In this document: positions 1 through 6,583 of the stretch, in pieces
Numbering within the stretch: position 1 is the stretch's first letter
Layout: every line of letters starts with the position of its first letter
Assembly: GCA_013205335.1 (NCBI GenBank)
Contig: JABMNB010000162.1
Location: 1-9,924 of the forward strand
Reading direction: 5' to 3'
Length of the DNA: 9,924 bases
Source: Rhodospirillales bacterium
GTDB taxonomy: Bacteria > Pseudomonadota > Alphaproteobacteria > Reyranellales > Reyranellaceae
Translations under genes and position numbers: made by a program
The notes under the pieces: generated by a model
The model's database searches: none
What the model was told of the DNA's origin: nothing
What the model saw: only the letters and a program-made list of their open reading frames with translations

Positions 1-502
1 CGAGCGCGCCGAACGGCTCGTCCATCAGCAGGAGCGGCGGGTCGAGCAGCAGGGCACGACAGAGCGCGGCGCGCTGCTGCATGCCGCCGGACAGTTCGCG
101 CGGCAGCTTGGCGCCGAAGCCTCCGAGGCCGGCCATTTCGAGAAGCTGCTCGGCGCGTGGCCGCAGCGCCCGGGGGTCCTTGCCGGCGAGTTCAGCCGGC
201 AGCAGCACGTTCTCAAGGATGGAGCGCCACTTCAGCAGGATGGGCGCCTGGAACACCATGCCGATGTCGGGGATCGGCTGCGTCACTGTGCGTCCGGCGA
301 CCGTGATGGTGCCGCGCGTCGCAGGCCGCAGTCCGGCCACGATGCGCAGCAGGGTGGACTTTCCGCAGCCGCTCGGGCCGACCAGCGAGACGAACTCGCC
401 GGCCCCGATCGAGGCAGAGATGCCGGCGAGGGCCTCGACCGGGCCGCTCGCCGCCTGGTACGTCATGCCAACCTGCTCGAGGTCGATCAGTCCTTTTGCC
501 AC
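1..502 (-). CDS. ABC importer ATP-binding protein (SsuB/TauB/ThiZ type), 3' end outside window
   Basis: This is the cytoplasmic ATPase that would power the importer made with the two upstream genes. The first 167 residues are visible. They hold the Walker A motif GPSGCGKST (residues 42-50), a Q-loop glutamine at Q85 (MVFQAP), the ABC signature LSGGMQQR (137-144) and Walker B LLLMDEP ending in D161-E162. The frame runs off the window just before the D-loop Asp of FGAL(D). I chose the GTG at 500-502 as start. It lies 18 nt after the stop of the binding-protein gene, is in the same frame as that stop (so nothing further upstream is possible), and places the conserved start of the fold (IDLEQVGMTYQ) at residue 6. 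The only other candidate is ATG at 464-466, which would cut into the first beta strand. SsuB/TauB-type ATPases are usually about 250-270 aa, so roughly 90 residues are missing. The family is certain; the transported substrate is unknown. Confidence 0.95.
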   Translation of the reverse strand, partial: MAKGLIDLEQVGMTYQAASGPVEALAGISASIGAGEFVSLVGPSGCGKSTLLRIVAGLRPATRGTITVAGRTVTQPIPDIGMVFQAPILLKWRSILENVLLPAELAGKDPRALRPRAEQLLEMAGLGGFGAKLPRELSGGMQQRAALCRALLLDPPLLLMDEPFGAL

Positions 503-520
503 GCTACGCGACGGCCTCGA

Positions 521-1510
521 TCAGTTGCTCGGCATCGCGACCTTGGTGAAGAATTCGGTCGAGTAGACATCCTTGCACTCGACCTTCTTCGGCAGACCCA
601 TGTAGGCGTTCACCAGATCGACGGAGTCGCACATCTTCTTCCCGTCGATCCAGCCGATTCCGTTCTTGGCGTAGCGGTCGGTCTTCATCAGGTCGAGGCC
701 GATCAGCATGTTGGGCATCATCACCTCGACGTCGACTTCCGGCACACGCTTCTTGAGGATCTCCATCGCGGCTTTCGGGTCGGCCATGACGTCCCGCCAG
801 CCCATGTAGGATGCTTCGAGGAAGTCCTTCAGTGCCTTCGGCCGCTCCTTCATCGTCTTGGCACTGGCGATGATCGACATCGAGTACATGTCGAAGCCGA
901 AATCGGCCCACGGCATCATGACGACGTTGCCCTTGCCGGCCGCCTTCTCGTAGAGCGGAAGGCCGGTGCTGTAGTCGCCGACGCCGTCGACCCGCTTCTC
1001 GGCCACGGCGGCGATCTTGGCGGCGGGCTCGATGTTCACCCAGGCGACCTTGGCCGGGTCGATGCCGTTCACCTTGGCGAAGGCGGGGAACATCTGGCGT
1101 TGCGAATCGCCCGGAGGCGCCGCAAGAGTCTTACCTTCCAGGTCCTTGGGCTTGGAGAGGGGCTTCTCCTTGAGGCTGAAGATGTTGAGCGGCGTCTTGT
1201 CGAACACCATGCCGACCGTCTTGACGGTCGTGCCGCGGCCGACCGAGGCGATGACGACGGCGGCGTCAGCGAGGCCCGCGTCAGCGCGGCCCGTATCGAC
1301 CTTGGCGATCGAATCGCCGGAGCCCTTGGAGTTTTCGAGGGTCACGTCCAGGCCCTTGGCCTTGTAGTAGCCCTTGTCGAGCGCCACCCAGTAAGCGGCA
1401 TGGTCGCCGACCGCGAACCAGTTGAGCGCGAAGGTGAATTTCTCCTGCGCCGAGGCGGCGCCGGAGGTGGCCAGCAGTGCGGCCAGTGCAAGCGACAGTG
1501 TGCGAGTCAT
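521..1510 (-). CDS. ABC importer periplasmic substrate-binding protein, NMT1/THI5-like family
   Basis: A 329-aa secreted binding protein that would capture the substrate and deliver it to the permease encoded upstream. The N-terminus is a clear Sec signal peptide: a short basic start (MTRT), a hydrophobic core at residues 5-16 and an AxA cleavage site (A19-S20-A21, cut before Q22). The mature part opens with the family hallmark FALNWFAVGDHAAYWVALDKG (about 26-47), a beta strand and loop that contact ligand in ThiY/SsuA-type proteins, followed by KGYYKAKGLDVTL. A second conserved block, KGSGDSIAKVDTGRADAGLAD (62-82), fits the same fold. A good ribosome site (GGGAG, complement of 1517-1521) lies 6 nt before the ATG. 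It is the middle gene of a permease-binding protein-ATPase operon. NMT1/THI5-like proteins bind pyrimidine, sulfonate, nitrile, phthalate or other aromatic compounds, and sequence alone does not tell which. Family assignment is firm, substrate is not. Confidence 0.93.
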   Translation of the reverse strand: MTRTLSLALAALLATSGAASAQEKFTFALNWFAVGDHAAYWVALDKGYYKAKGLDVTLENSKGSGDSIAKVDTGRADAGLADAAVVIASVGRGTTVKTVGMVFDKTPLNIFSLKEKPLSKPKDLEGKTLAAPPGDSQRQMFPAFAKVNGIDPAKVAWVNIEPAAKIAAVAEKRVDGVGDYSTGLPLYEKAAGKGNVVMMPWADFGFDMYSMSIIASAKTMKERPKALKDFLEASYMGWRDVMADPKAAMEILKKRVPEVDVEVMMPNMLIGLDLMKTDRYAKNGIGWIDGKKMCDSVDLVNAYMGLPKKVECKDVYSTEFFTKVAMPSN

Positions 1511-1538
1511 TACGATCTCCCTTTTCCCATCCCCGAAC

Positions 1539-2306
1539 TCAATCGACGCCCTCGGCCCAGGGGGCCCAGAGATGCGCCAGCAAAACCACGGCGCCGTAGA
1601 GCAGGAGGCCCACGACGGAAATCCAGACCAGGGCGGCGAACGCCACGGAGGTGTTCATGCTGCTCTGCGTGGTCACGATGACGTAGCCCAGGCCGCGCTG
1701 CGAAGCGACGAACTCGCCGACGATGGCGCCCACGACGGCGGCGGTGGCGGTGATCTTCAGCGCGCTCAAAATGTAGGGCAGGGCATTGGGAATGCGGATC
1801 TTGACGAAGATCTTCCATTTCGGCGCGTTGAAGACGCGGCCGAGGTCGAGCATGTCGGGCTCGACCTGCGACAGGCCGACGGCGGTGTTGATGACGACCG
1901 GGAAGAAGCCGATGAGCGCGCCCATCAGCATGTTGGGGAAGATGCCGTAGCCCATCCAGATCAGGAACAGCGGCGCGATCGCCACCTTTGGCAGCGTGTT
2001 GACGAAGACCAGGAACGGGACGAGCGCATTGGCGAGCAGGGGCGACCACGCGATGGCGACTCCCAGGGCCACGCCGACGACCGCCGCCAGCAGGAAGGCG
2101 CCGATGATCTCGACCGTCGTGGTCCACACGTGGGGCCACCATGAAGTGTCGCCGTGCCACAGCGCATTCCAGACCGAGATCGGCGCGGGCAGAAGGTATT
2201 CGCGGATGCCGCCGTAGGTGGCGGCGAACTGCCAGCTCGCCAGAAGGAAGGCAAAAAGAACCAGGGTCGGCCAATACTGGCGGCCGAAGGCGCCGAATCT
2301 CATCAT
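1539..2306 (-). CDS. ABC importer permease, BPD_transp_1 fold (SsuC/TauC/ThiX type)
   Basis: A 255-aa inner-membrane subunit with about six hydrophobic segments (approximately 12-30, 66-88, 95-117, 123-143, 186-205, 222-246). The N-terminal LLPAPISVWNAL (38-49) is the typical SsuC/TauC lead-in. The loop contacting the ATPase (the EAA loop) is at about 150-180. It keeps G156 and the downstream pattern IRIPNALPYI, but the EAA triplet itself is replaced by PDM (150-152). FVNTLPKVAIAPLFLIWMGYG (101-121) and the C-terminal RGLGYVI (204-210) are also family features. It is the first gene of the minus-strand operon; 28 nt separate it from the binding-protein gene. The frame has two consecutive ATGs (2306 and 2303). 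An in-frame stop at 2352-2354 and no other start codon make 2306 the furthest possible start. No clear Shine-Dalgarno is visible ahead of it. Family certain, substrate unknown. Confidence 0.93.
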   Translation of the reverse strand: MMRFGAFGRQYWPTLVLFAFLLASWQFAATYGGIREYLLPAPISVWNALWHGDTSWWPHVWTTTVEIIGAFLLAAVVGVALGVAIAWSPLLANALVPFLVFVNTLPKVAIAPLFLIWMGYGIFPNMLMGALIGFFPVVINTAVGLSQVEPDMLDLGRVFNAPKWKIFVKIRIPNALPYILSALKITATAAVVGAIVGEFVASQRGLGYVIVTTQSSMNTSVAFAALVWISVVGLLLYGAVVLLAHLWAPWAEGVD

Positions 2307-2315
2307 GTGTGCAAT

Positions 2316-2335
2316 GCGATGAATCTGTTCATCGC
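2316..2335. promoter_or_regulatory. Perfect 8-4-8 inverted repeat, candidate operator
   Basis: GCGATGAA (2316-2323) and TTCATCGC (2328-2335) are exact reverse complements separated by TCTG. The repeat lies 9 nt upstream of the permease start and about 80 nt upstream of the plus-strand operon. Twofold symmetry of this length at a divergent promoter is typical of a dimeric repressor or activator site. No regulator gene is in the window, so the cognate protein is unknown. The same sequence could alternatively form a hairpin in the permease mRNA leader. The symmetry is seen directly; the operator role is inferred. Confidence 0.5.
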
Positions 2336-2398
2336 TTTTGCGGCCCTGATATCATGATTCCCCATGCGGTGAGACTGGCGAACACGCATTTGCCCGTC

Positions 2399-2407
2399 AA
2401 GGCGAGG
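2399..2407 (+). promoter_or_regulatory. Ribosome binding site deciding the GTG start of the isomerase gene
   Basis: AAGGCGAGG ends 7 nt before the GTG at 2415. It supports this non-ATG start for the first gene of the catabolic operon. The frame then reads MKLSLCNEV, the expected first beta strand of the TIM barrel. Confidence 0.6.
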
Positions 2408-2414
2408 TTCGTCC

Positions 2415-3233
2415 GTGAAGCTGTCCCTGTGCAACGAAGTCATCCGCGAGCTTCCCTTCGAGCGCCAATGTGCTCTGGCAGGGGCGCTCGGTTACGTGGG
2501 GCTCGAAATCGCGCCCTTCACCTTGGGCGATGAAGCATGGCGCATGCCAGCCTCCAAGCGTGCTTCCGTGCGCCGGGCCTGCGCCGACGCCGGCGTCGAG
2601 GTGAGCGGCCTCCACTGGCTTCTGGCAGCGCCGACCGGACTGTCGATCGCGACCGAGGATCGGAAGGTGTGGCAGCGCAGCGTCGATGTGCTGCTGTCAT
2701 CCATCTACCTGTGCGCCGAGCTTGGCGGCGCCTATCTGGTCCATGGTTCCCCCGGCCAACGGCGCGTGGTCGGATCGGACGATGCAAAGCGGGTCGAGGA
2801 AGCCTGGGCCGCCGCGGCCGCTGCCGCTCAAGAGGCCGGGGTCGTCTATTGCCTCGAGCCGCTGGCGCGACCGGACTGCAACTTCGTCAACACCCTCACC
2901 GAGGCCGAGGTCGTGGTGCGCCGCATCGGTAACCCGGCGTTCCGGCTCATGATCGACACGCTGGCCGCCAGCGTGGAAGAGAAGGACTCGGTGGCGGACG
3001 CCATCCGCCGCTGGATGCCGACGGGATTGATGGCCCACATCCAGTTCAACGACCGCAACAAGCGCGGGCCTGGGGAGGGCGACGATAAATTCGCCTCCGT
3101 GATCCAGGCACTGCATGAGACCGACTACGATGGCTGGGTCGCCATGGAGCCTTTCATCTACGAGCCCGATGGCCCGACCTGCGCGGCGCGCATGATCGGC
3201 TACGTGCAGGGCCTGCTGGAGCAAAACGCATGA
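2415..3233 (+). CDS. Sugar phosphate isomerase/epimerase family TIM-barrel protein (AP_endonuc_2)
   Basis: A 272-aa cytoplasmic protein of the xylose isomerase-like TIM-barrel superfamily, which epimerises or isomerises keto-sugars and related polyols through a divalent metal. All four metal ligands of the tagatose/psicose 3-epimerase pattern are present with the right spacing: E148 (CLEPL), D181 (MIDT), H208 (AHIQFND) and E245 (AMEPF). The loop NDRNKRGPGEGD (212-223) matches the substrate-side loop after the histidine ligand. Length is normal for the family (about 260-300 aa). The start is GTG with a good ribosome site. It is the first gene of the plus-strand operon, and its TGA overlaps the ATG of the enolase-superfamily gene by 4 nt (ATGA), so the two are probably translationally coupled. 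The family also includes hydroxypyruvate isomerase, inosose dehydratase and 3-dehydroshikimate dehydratase. The fold and metal site are well supported; the exact substrate is not. Confidence 0.88.
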   Translation: MKLSLCNEVIRELPFERQCALAGALGYVGLEIAPFTLGDEAWRMPASKRASVRRACADAGVEVSGLHWLLAAPTGLSIATEDRKVWQRSVDVLLSSIYLCAELGGAYLVHGSPGQRRVVGSDDAKRVEEAWAAAAAAAQEAGVVYCLEPLARPDCNFVNTLTEAEVVVRRIGNPAFRLMIDTLAASVEEKDSVADAIRRWMPTGLMAHIQFNDRNKRGPGEGDDKFASVIQALHETDYDGWVAMEPFIYEPDGPTCAARMIGYVQGLLEQNA

Positions 3234-4675
3234 AAGTGAAAGTGGAGGCGGTCGACCGCTTCGAACGCGACCATCGCCTGCGCCTCCCGTTCCGCTTCGG
3301 CGTCATCACCGTGACCCAGGGTATCCAGGCGATCATCCGTGTGCGCATCGCGCTCGAGGATGGCCGCACCAGCGAGGGCGTCGCCGCCGAGGCGCTGGGT
3401 GCCAAGTGGTTCGAGAAGAGTCCCGACTACTCCGACCCACAGAATCTCGACCAGCTCCGGCAGTCTTTGCAACTCGCCATCGACGGCTACACGGCGCTTG
3501 GCTTCGACACGCCGTTCGGCCTCTATGCCGGCAACTATCGGCACCAGATCGCGCGCGGCGCCGAGCTTGGACTCAATCCGCTGGTCGCATCGTATGGACC
3601 CGCGCTGCTCGACCGCGCCATCCTCGATGCGCTCGGCAAGGCGACAGGGCGGTCCTTCGCCCAGATGATCGCCGCCAATGTGCCCGGCATTGCGGCGACG
3701 GACCTGACGCCGGATGTCGAGGCGGGACCGCTGGCTGATTTTCTTGCAGGCCTGAAGCCGCGCCCGTCGATCGACCTGCGCCACACGGTGGGCCTGGTCG
3801 ATCCGCTGACGACTGCGGAGCGGCCAGCTTCGGAGCGCGTGAACGACGGGTTGCCGGAGACGCTCGAAGAGGTCGTTTCCTACTATCGCGGGCGCTATTA
3901 CAAACTGAAGGTCGGGGGCGACATCGAAGCTGATCTGGATCGACTGACGCGCATCGCTTCGGTGCTGGATGCGACGGCCGGGGACTACAAGGTCACGTTC
4001 GACGGCAACGAACAGTACGACGATGTCGAGGGCATCGTGGAGCTGTGGCGCAAGGTCGAGGAGACACCGGCGCTCGCGAAGATGGTACGGGCCACTCTGT
4101 TCATCGAGCAGCCGATCAAGCGCCAGGCAGCCCTCAGCCGGCCGGTGACGGCGCTGGCGAAGTATCGCCCCGTCATCATCGACGAATCCGATGGCGAGCT
4201 GTCGACGTTCCCCGCAGCGCTGAAGCTTGGCTATGCCGGAGTCTCGACCAAGAACTGCAAGGGCTTCTACAAGTCGATCCTGAATGCCGCGCGCGTCGCG
4301 AAACTCGGCCCGGGCTACTTCATGTCAGCGGAGGACCTGACGACGCAGCCCGGCGTGAGCGTCCAGCAGGACCTGACGCTGGTCTCGCTGCTGGGCCTCA
4401 CCCATGTCGAGCGCAACGCGCACCATTTCATCGACGGCATGTCGTCGGCCCCGGATGCCGAACAGAACGCTTTTGTGGCAGCGCATCCCGATCTGTACGA
4501 TCGTCAGCCCGGCAAGCCGGCACGCCTGAAGGTGAGCAACGGCACGCTGGCGCTGGGGTCGCTGGGCTGCCCGGGCTTCGCGGTGGGCGTCGATCTCGAT
4601 TTTGCGGCACTACGGGCGATGCCGGCGGCACCCGGCGAGCGACTTGTGCCGGCCCATCCGGGAGGCAGGAAATGA
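3230..4675 (+). CDS. Enolase-superfamily enzyme, muconate-lactonizing/dipeptide-epimerase-like subgroup
   Basis: A 481-aa enzyme that would abstract a proton next to a carboxylate and stabilise the enolate with Mg2+, giving dehydration, racemisation or cycloisomerisation of a carboxylic acid. The barrel residues are all present: the catalytic KxK pair K225/K227 (YYKLKVGGD), metal ligands D258 (FDGNEQY), E293 (FIEQP) and D318 (IIDESDGE), and a second catalytic lysine K341 (STKNCKG). The spacing fits the muconate-lactonizing-enzyme subgroup (lysine on both faces), not the mandelate racemase or glucarate dehydratase subgroups, which use His-Asp. The protein is long: family members are usually 360-400 aa. 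Part of the excess is an insertion at about residues 165-212, between the capping domain and the KxK strand. It overlaps its neighbours by 4 nt on both sides (ATGA); ribosome site GGAG at 3218-3221. Superfamily is firm; the reaction is unknown. Confidence 0.9.
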   Translation: MKVKVEAVDRFERDHRLRLPFRFGVITVTQGIQAIIRVRIALEDGRTSEGVAAEALGAKWFEKSPDYSDPQNLDQLRQSLQLAIDGYTALGFDTPFGLYAGNYRHQIARGAELGLNPLVASYGPALLDRAILDALGKATGRSFAQMIAANVPGIAATDLTPDVEAGPLADFLAGLKPRPSIDLRHTVGLVDPLTTAERPASERVNDGLPETLEEVVSYYRGRYYKLKVGGDIEADLDRLTRIASVLDATAGDYKVTFDGNEQYDDVEGIVELWRKVEETPALAKMVRATLFIEQPIKRQAALSRPVTALAKYRPVIIDESDGELSTFPAALKLGYAGVSTKNCKGFYKSILNAARVAKLGPGYFMSAEDLTTQPGVSVQQDLTLVSLLGLTHVERNAHHFIDGMSSAPDAEQNAFVAAHPDLYDRQPGKPARLKVSNGTLALGSLGCPGFAVGVDLDFAALRAMPAAPGERLVPAHPGGRK

Positions 4676-5703
4676 GCGTGAACCTTCCAGGGCGCTTCGA
4701 CAGCGTCGAGGCGGTCGAAGATTTCATGACCGTGCCGTCGGCGGAACTGGTGGCCGATCTGGCGGCGACGCCTGGAGACATCCTGGTGCTGGGCGTCGGT
4801 GGCAAGATGGGGCCGACCCTTGCGCGCATGGCCAGGCGCGCGGCGCCGACCAAGCGCGTGATGGGTGTGGCGCGTTTCAGCGAACCCGGGGTGCGGGAGG
4901 CTCTGGAGAGAGCTGGCGTCGAACCGATTTCGGCCGACCTGCTGGATCGGGCGGCGCTGGAGAAGCTGCCCCAGGCCGCCAATGTCGTGTTCATGGCGGG
5001 CCGCAAGTTCGGCGCGACCGGCGACGTGCCGCTCACCTGGGCGATGAACGTGCACGTCCCGGCGATGGTCGCCGAAATCTTCAAGGCATCGCGCATCGTC
5101 GCCTTCTCTACCGGATGCGTCTATCCGTTCGTGCCGGTCGGCAGCGGCGGCGCCACGGAAGAAGTGCCGCCGGTGCCGCCGTCGGGCGACTATGCGAACT
5201 CCTGCGTCGGACGCGAGCGCATGTTCGAGTATTTCTCGGCCCGTCACGGCACGCCCGGGCGCCTGTTCCGCCTCAACTATGCGATCGACATGCGCTACGG
5301 CGTCCTGCACGACGTCGGCCGCAAGGTGCGCGATGGCGAGCCGATCGACCTGTCGATGGGCCACGTCAATGTGATCTGGCAGGGCGATGCGAACTCGGTG
5401 GCGCTGCGCTGCCTCGCCCGCGCCACGACGCCCACGACGCCGATCAACGTGACGGGACTGGAGACCGTCGAGATACGCTGGCTGGCCGCCGAGTTTGGCA
5501 AGCTATTGGGCCGGACGCCGGTGCTCACTGGCAGGGAAGCCCCGACGGGCTGGCTGAACGATGCGAGCCGGATGGAGAAGGAGTTCGGGCCCCCGAGCGT
5601 GCCGCTGTCGAAGATGATCGAGTGGACCACCGATTGGCTGGAGCGCGACATGGCCACGCTGAACAAGCCCACGCACTACGAGGTGCGCGATGGCAAATAC
5701 TGA
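4672..5703 (+). CDS. NAD(P)-dependent epimerase/dehydratase, extended SDR family, with altered YxxxK
   Basis: A 343-aa Rossmann-fold oxidoreductase. The dinucleotide site is LGVGGKMG (40-47), which meets GxxGxxG after strand DILVL. AD at 88-89 and AGR at 109-111 fit the following adenine and nicotinamide loops. The catalytic Ser/Thr lies in FSTGCVYP (145-152) and the catalytic Tyr is Y174 (GDYANSCVGRER). The residue four places on, normally Lys, is C178 here (codon TGC at 5203-5205). The frame is open upstream to about 4045, but that part overlaps the enolase gene. ATG 4672 has GGAGG 6 nt ahead (4661-4665), overlaps the previous stop as ATGA, and allows a normal length. In family terms it could oxidise, epimerise or dehydrate a sugar or lactone; uronate dehydrogenase is one relative that works with enolase- and DHDPS-superfamily partners. 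Loss of the lysine makes the reaction uncertain. Its last 14 nt overlap the GNAT gene. Confidence 0.88.
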   Translation: MSVNLPGRFDSVEAVEDFMTVPSAELVADLAATPGDILVLGVGGKMGPTLARMARRAAPTKRVMGVARFSEPGVREALERAGVEPISADLLDRAALEKLPQAANVVFMAGRKFGATGDVPLTWAMNVHVPAMVAEIFKASRIVAFSTGCVYPFVPVGSGGATEEVPPVPPSGDYANSCVGRERMFEYFSARHGTPGRLFRLNYAIDMRYGVLHDVGRKVRDGEPIDLSMGHVNVIWQGDANSVALRCLARATTPTTPINVTGLETVEIRWLAAEFGKLLGRTPVLTGREAPTGWLNDASRMEKEFGPPSVPLSKMIEWTTDWLERDMATLNKPTHYEVRDGKY

Positions 5704-6574
5704 GCCGCCAGTGTCCGATGGGCTCGACGTCAGGACGATCGATCCCGAGCAGTGCGATGCGGTGTGGCCGCTGTCGATCGAGGCCGGCTGGAACCAGAAT
5801 GTCGCCGACTGGCGCTTCATGCTGGGCGCCGGCCGTGGTTTCGGCTGCACCGCGCCGGACGGAAAATGGCAGGCAAGCTCGCTGGTGCTGCCGCTCGGCC
5901 AAAAGCTCGCCTGGATCAGCATGGTGCTGGTGACGAAGGATCGGCGGCGCGGGGGTGTCGGCACGGGCCTGCTCAAGCGCTGCATCGAGGAAGTACGCTC
6001 GGCCGACGCGGTCGCCGGCCTCGATGCGACGGAGCAGGGACGGCCGATCTACCTGCCGCTCGGATTTCGCGACCTCTATCCGATTGCTCGCTGCCACTTC
6101 GACGGGGTGGAAGGCGCTGCGGTCGCGCCGCCCGCCGGCATTACGGTCCGGCCGATCACGCCGGCCGATCTGCCGCGGCTCGCGATCTACGACCGGCCGC
6201 TGACCGGCATGGAGCGTCCGTCGATCCTGATGCACCTCGCGCTGCGCCAGCCGGGACGGGCCTGGCTGGCGGAGGATGTGGGCTCCAAGATCGTCGGCTT
6301 CGTGCTTGGACGGGAAGGCCGGGTGGCGACGTCGCTCGGGCCCGTGGTTGCCGATCGCGAGACGATCGCCGTGGCTCTGATCTCCCGCGCGGCCGCCGCG
6401 GCGCCCGGACCCTTCATCATGGATGTGCCGAAGGCACACCAGGCCGTCCGCTCCTGGCTTCAGGAACACGGCGCGACCTCGCCCCGGGGCTACATGCGGA
6501 TGACCCTTGGCACCGCGAAGGGGCTGGACGATCCCACTCACGTCTTTGCCCTCGCAGGCCCGGAACTGGGTTAG
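5690..6574 (+). CDS. GNAT family N-acetyltransferase with C-terminal YitH-like domain
   Basis: A 294-aa two-domain protein. The N-terminal half (about 12-135) is a GNAT fold: the acetyl-CoA pyrophosphate loop is RRRGGVGTGLL (85-95), matching (Q/R)xxGx(G/A), following the beta-4 strand WISMVLV (75-81). Residues YLPLGFRDLYPIARCHF (121-137) are the usual end of the domain (xxGFxxxY). A linker (about 145-155) leads to a second domain with SKIVGFVLGREG (199-210), LGPVVADRE (216-224) and a terminal PRGYMRMTLG (265-274), which is the pattern of the Acetyltransf_18/YitH-type C-terminal domain. The start ATG lies inside the end of the SDR gene (14-nt overlap) with GAGG at 5680-5683. GNAT enzymes acetylate amines on small molecules or proteins. 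In this operon it may modify an amino-containing substrate or intermediate, or remove a toxic by-product; both are inference. Substrate unknown. Confidence 0.85.
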   Translation: MANTEPPVSDGLDVRTIDPEQCDAVWPLSIEAGWNQNVADWRFMLGAGRGFGCTAPDGKWQASSLVLPLGQKLAWISMVLVTKDRRRGGVGTGLLKRCIEEVRSADAVAGLDATEQGRPIYLPLGFRDLYPIARCHFDGVEGAAVAPPAGITVRPITPADLPRLAIYDRPLTGMERPSILMHLALRQPGRAWLAEDVGSKIVGFVLGREGRVATSLGPVVADRETIAVALISRAAAAAPGPFIMDVPKAHQAVRSWLQEHGATSPRGYMRMTLGTAKGLDDPTHVFALAGPELG

Positions 6575-6583
6575 GATGCGAAC

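Larger units (their letters stand above)
2307..2414. promoter_or_regulatory. Divergent intergenic/promoter region between importer and catabolic operons
   Basis: This 108-bp gap separates the first codons of the two divergent units and is the only intergenic space in the window long enough for promoters. It is visibly more AT-rich than the flanking genes. It contains the perfect inverted repeat described separately and the short palindromes TGATATCA (2347-2354) and ATCATGAT (2351-2358). A TATCAT hexamer at 2350-2355 could be a plus-strand -10 box, but the matching -35 position (TTCATC, 2328-2333) is poor and lies inside the inverted repeat. Exact promoter positions are therefore inference. 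Both operons must be transcribed from this region unless internal promoters exist. Confidence 0.6.

Noticed and set aside
2364..2389. A weak inverted repeat ATGCG-N16-CGCAT in the intergenic region
   Set aside because: Arms are only 5 bp with a long spacer, which is too weak to call beside the perfect 8-4-8 repeat nearby.
2527..2534. A second copy of the half-site GCGATGAA inside the isomerase gene
   Set aside because: It is a single 8-bp match without its inverted partner. The same octamer also occurs at 5041-5048 in the SDR gene, so chance in codons for Gly-Asp-Glu or Ala-Met-Asn is sufficient explanation.
4045..4671. An N-terminal extension of the SDR frame by 209 codons
   Set aside because: This part overlaps the intact enolase-superfamily gene and has no fold features. 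ATG 4672 has a strong ribosome site and gives a normal Rossmann start.
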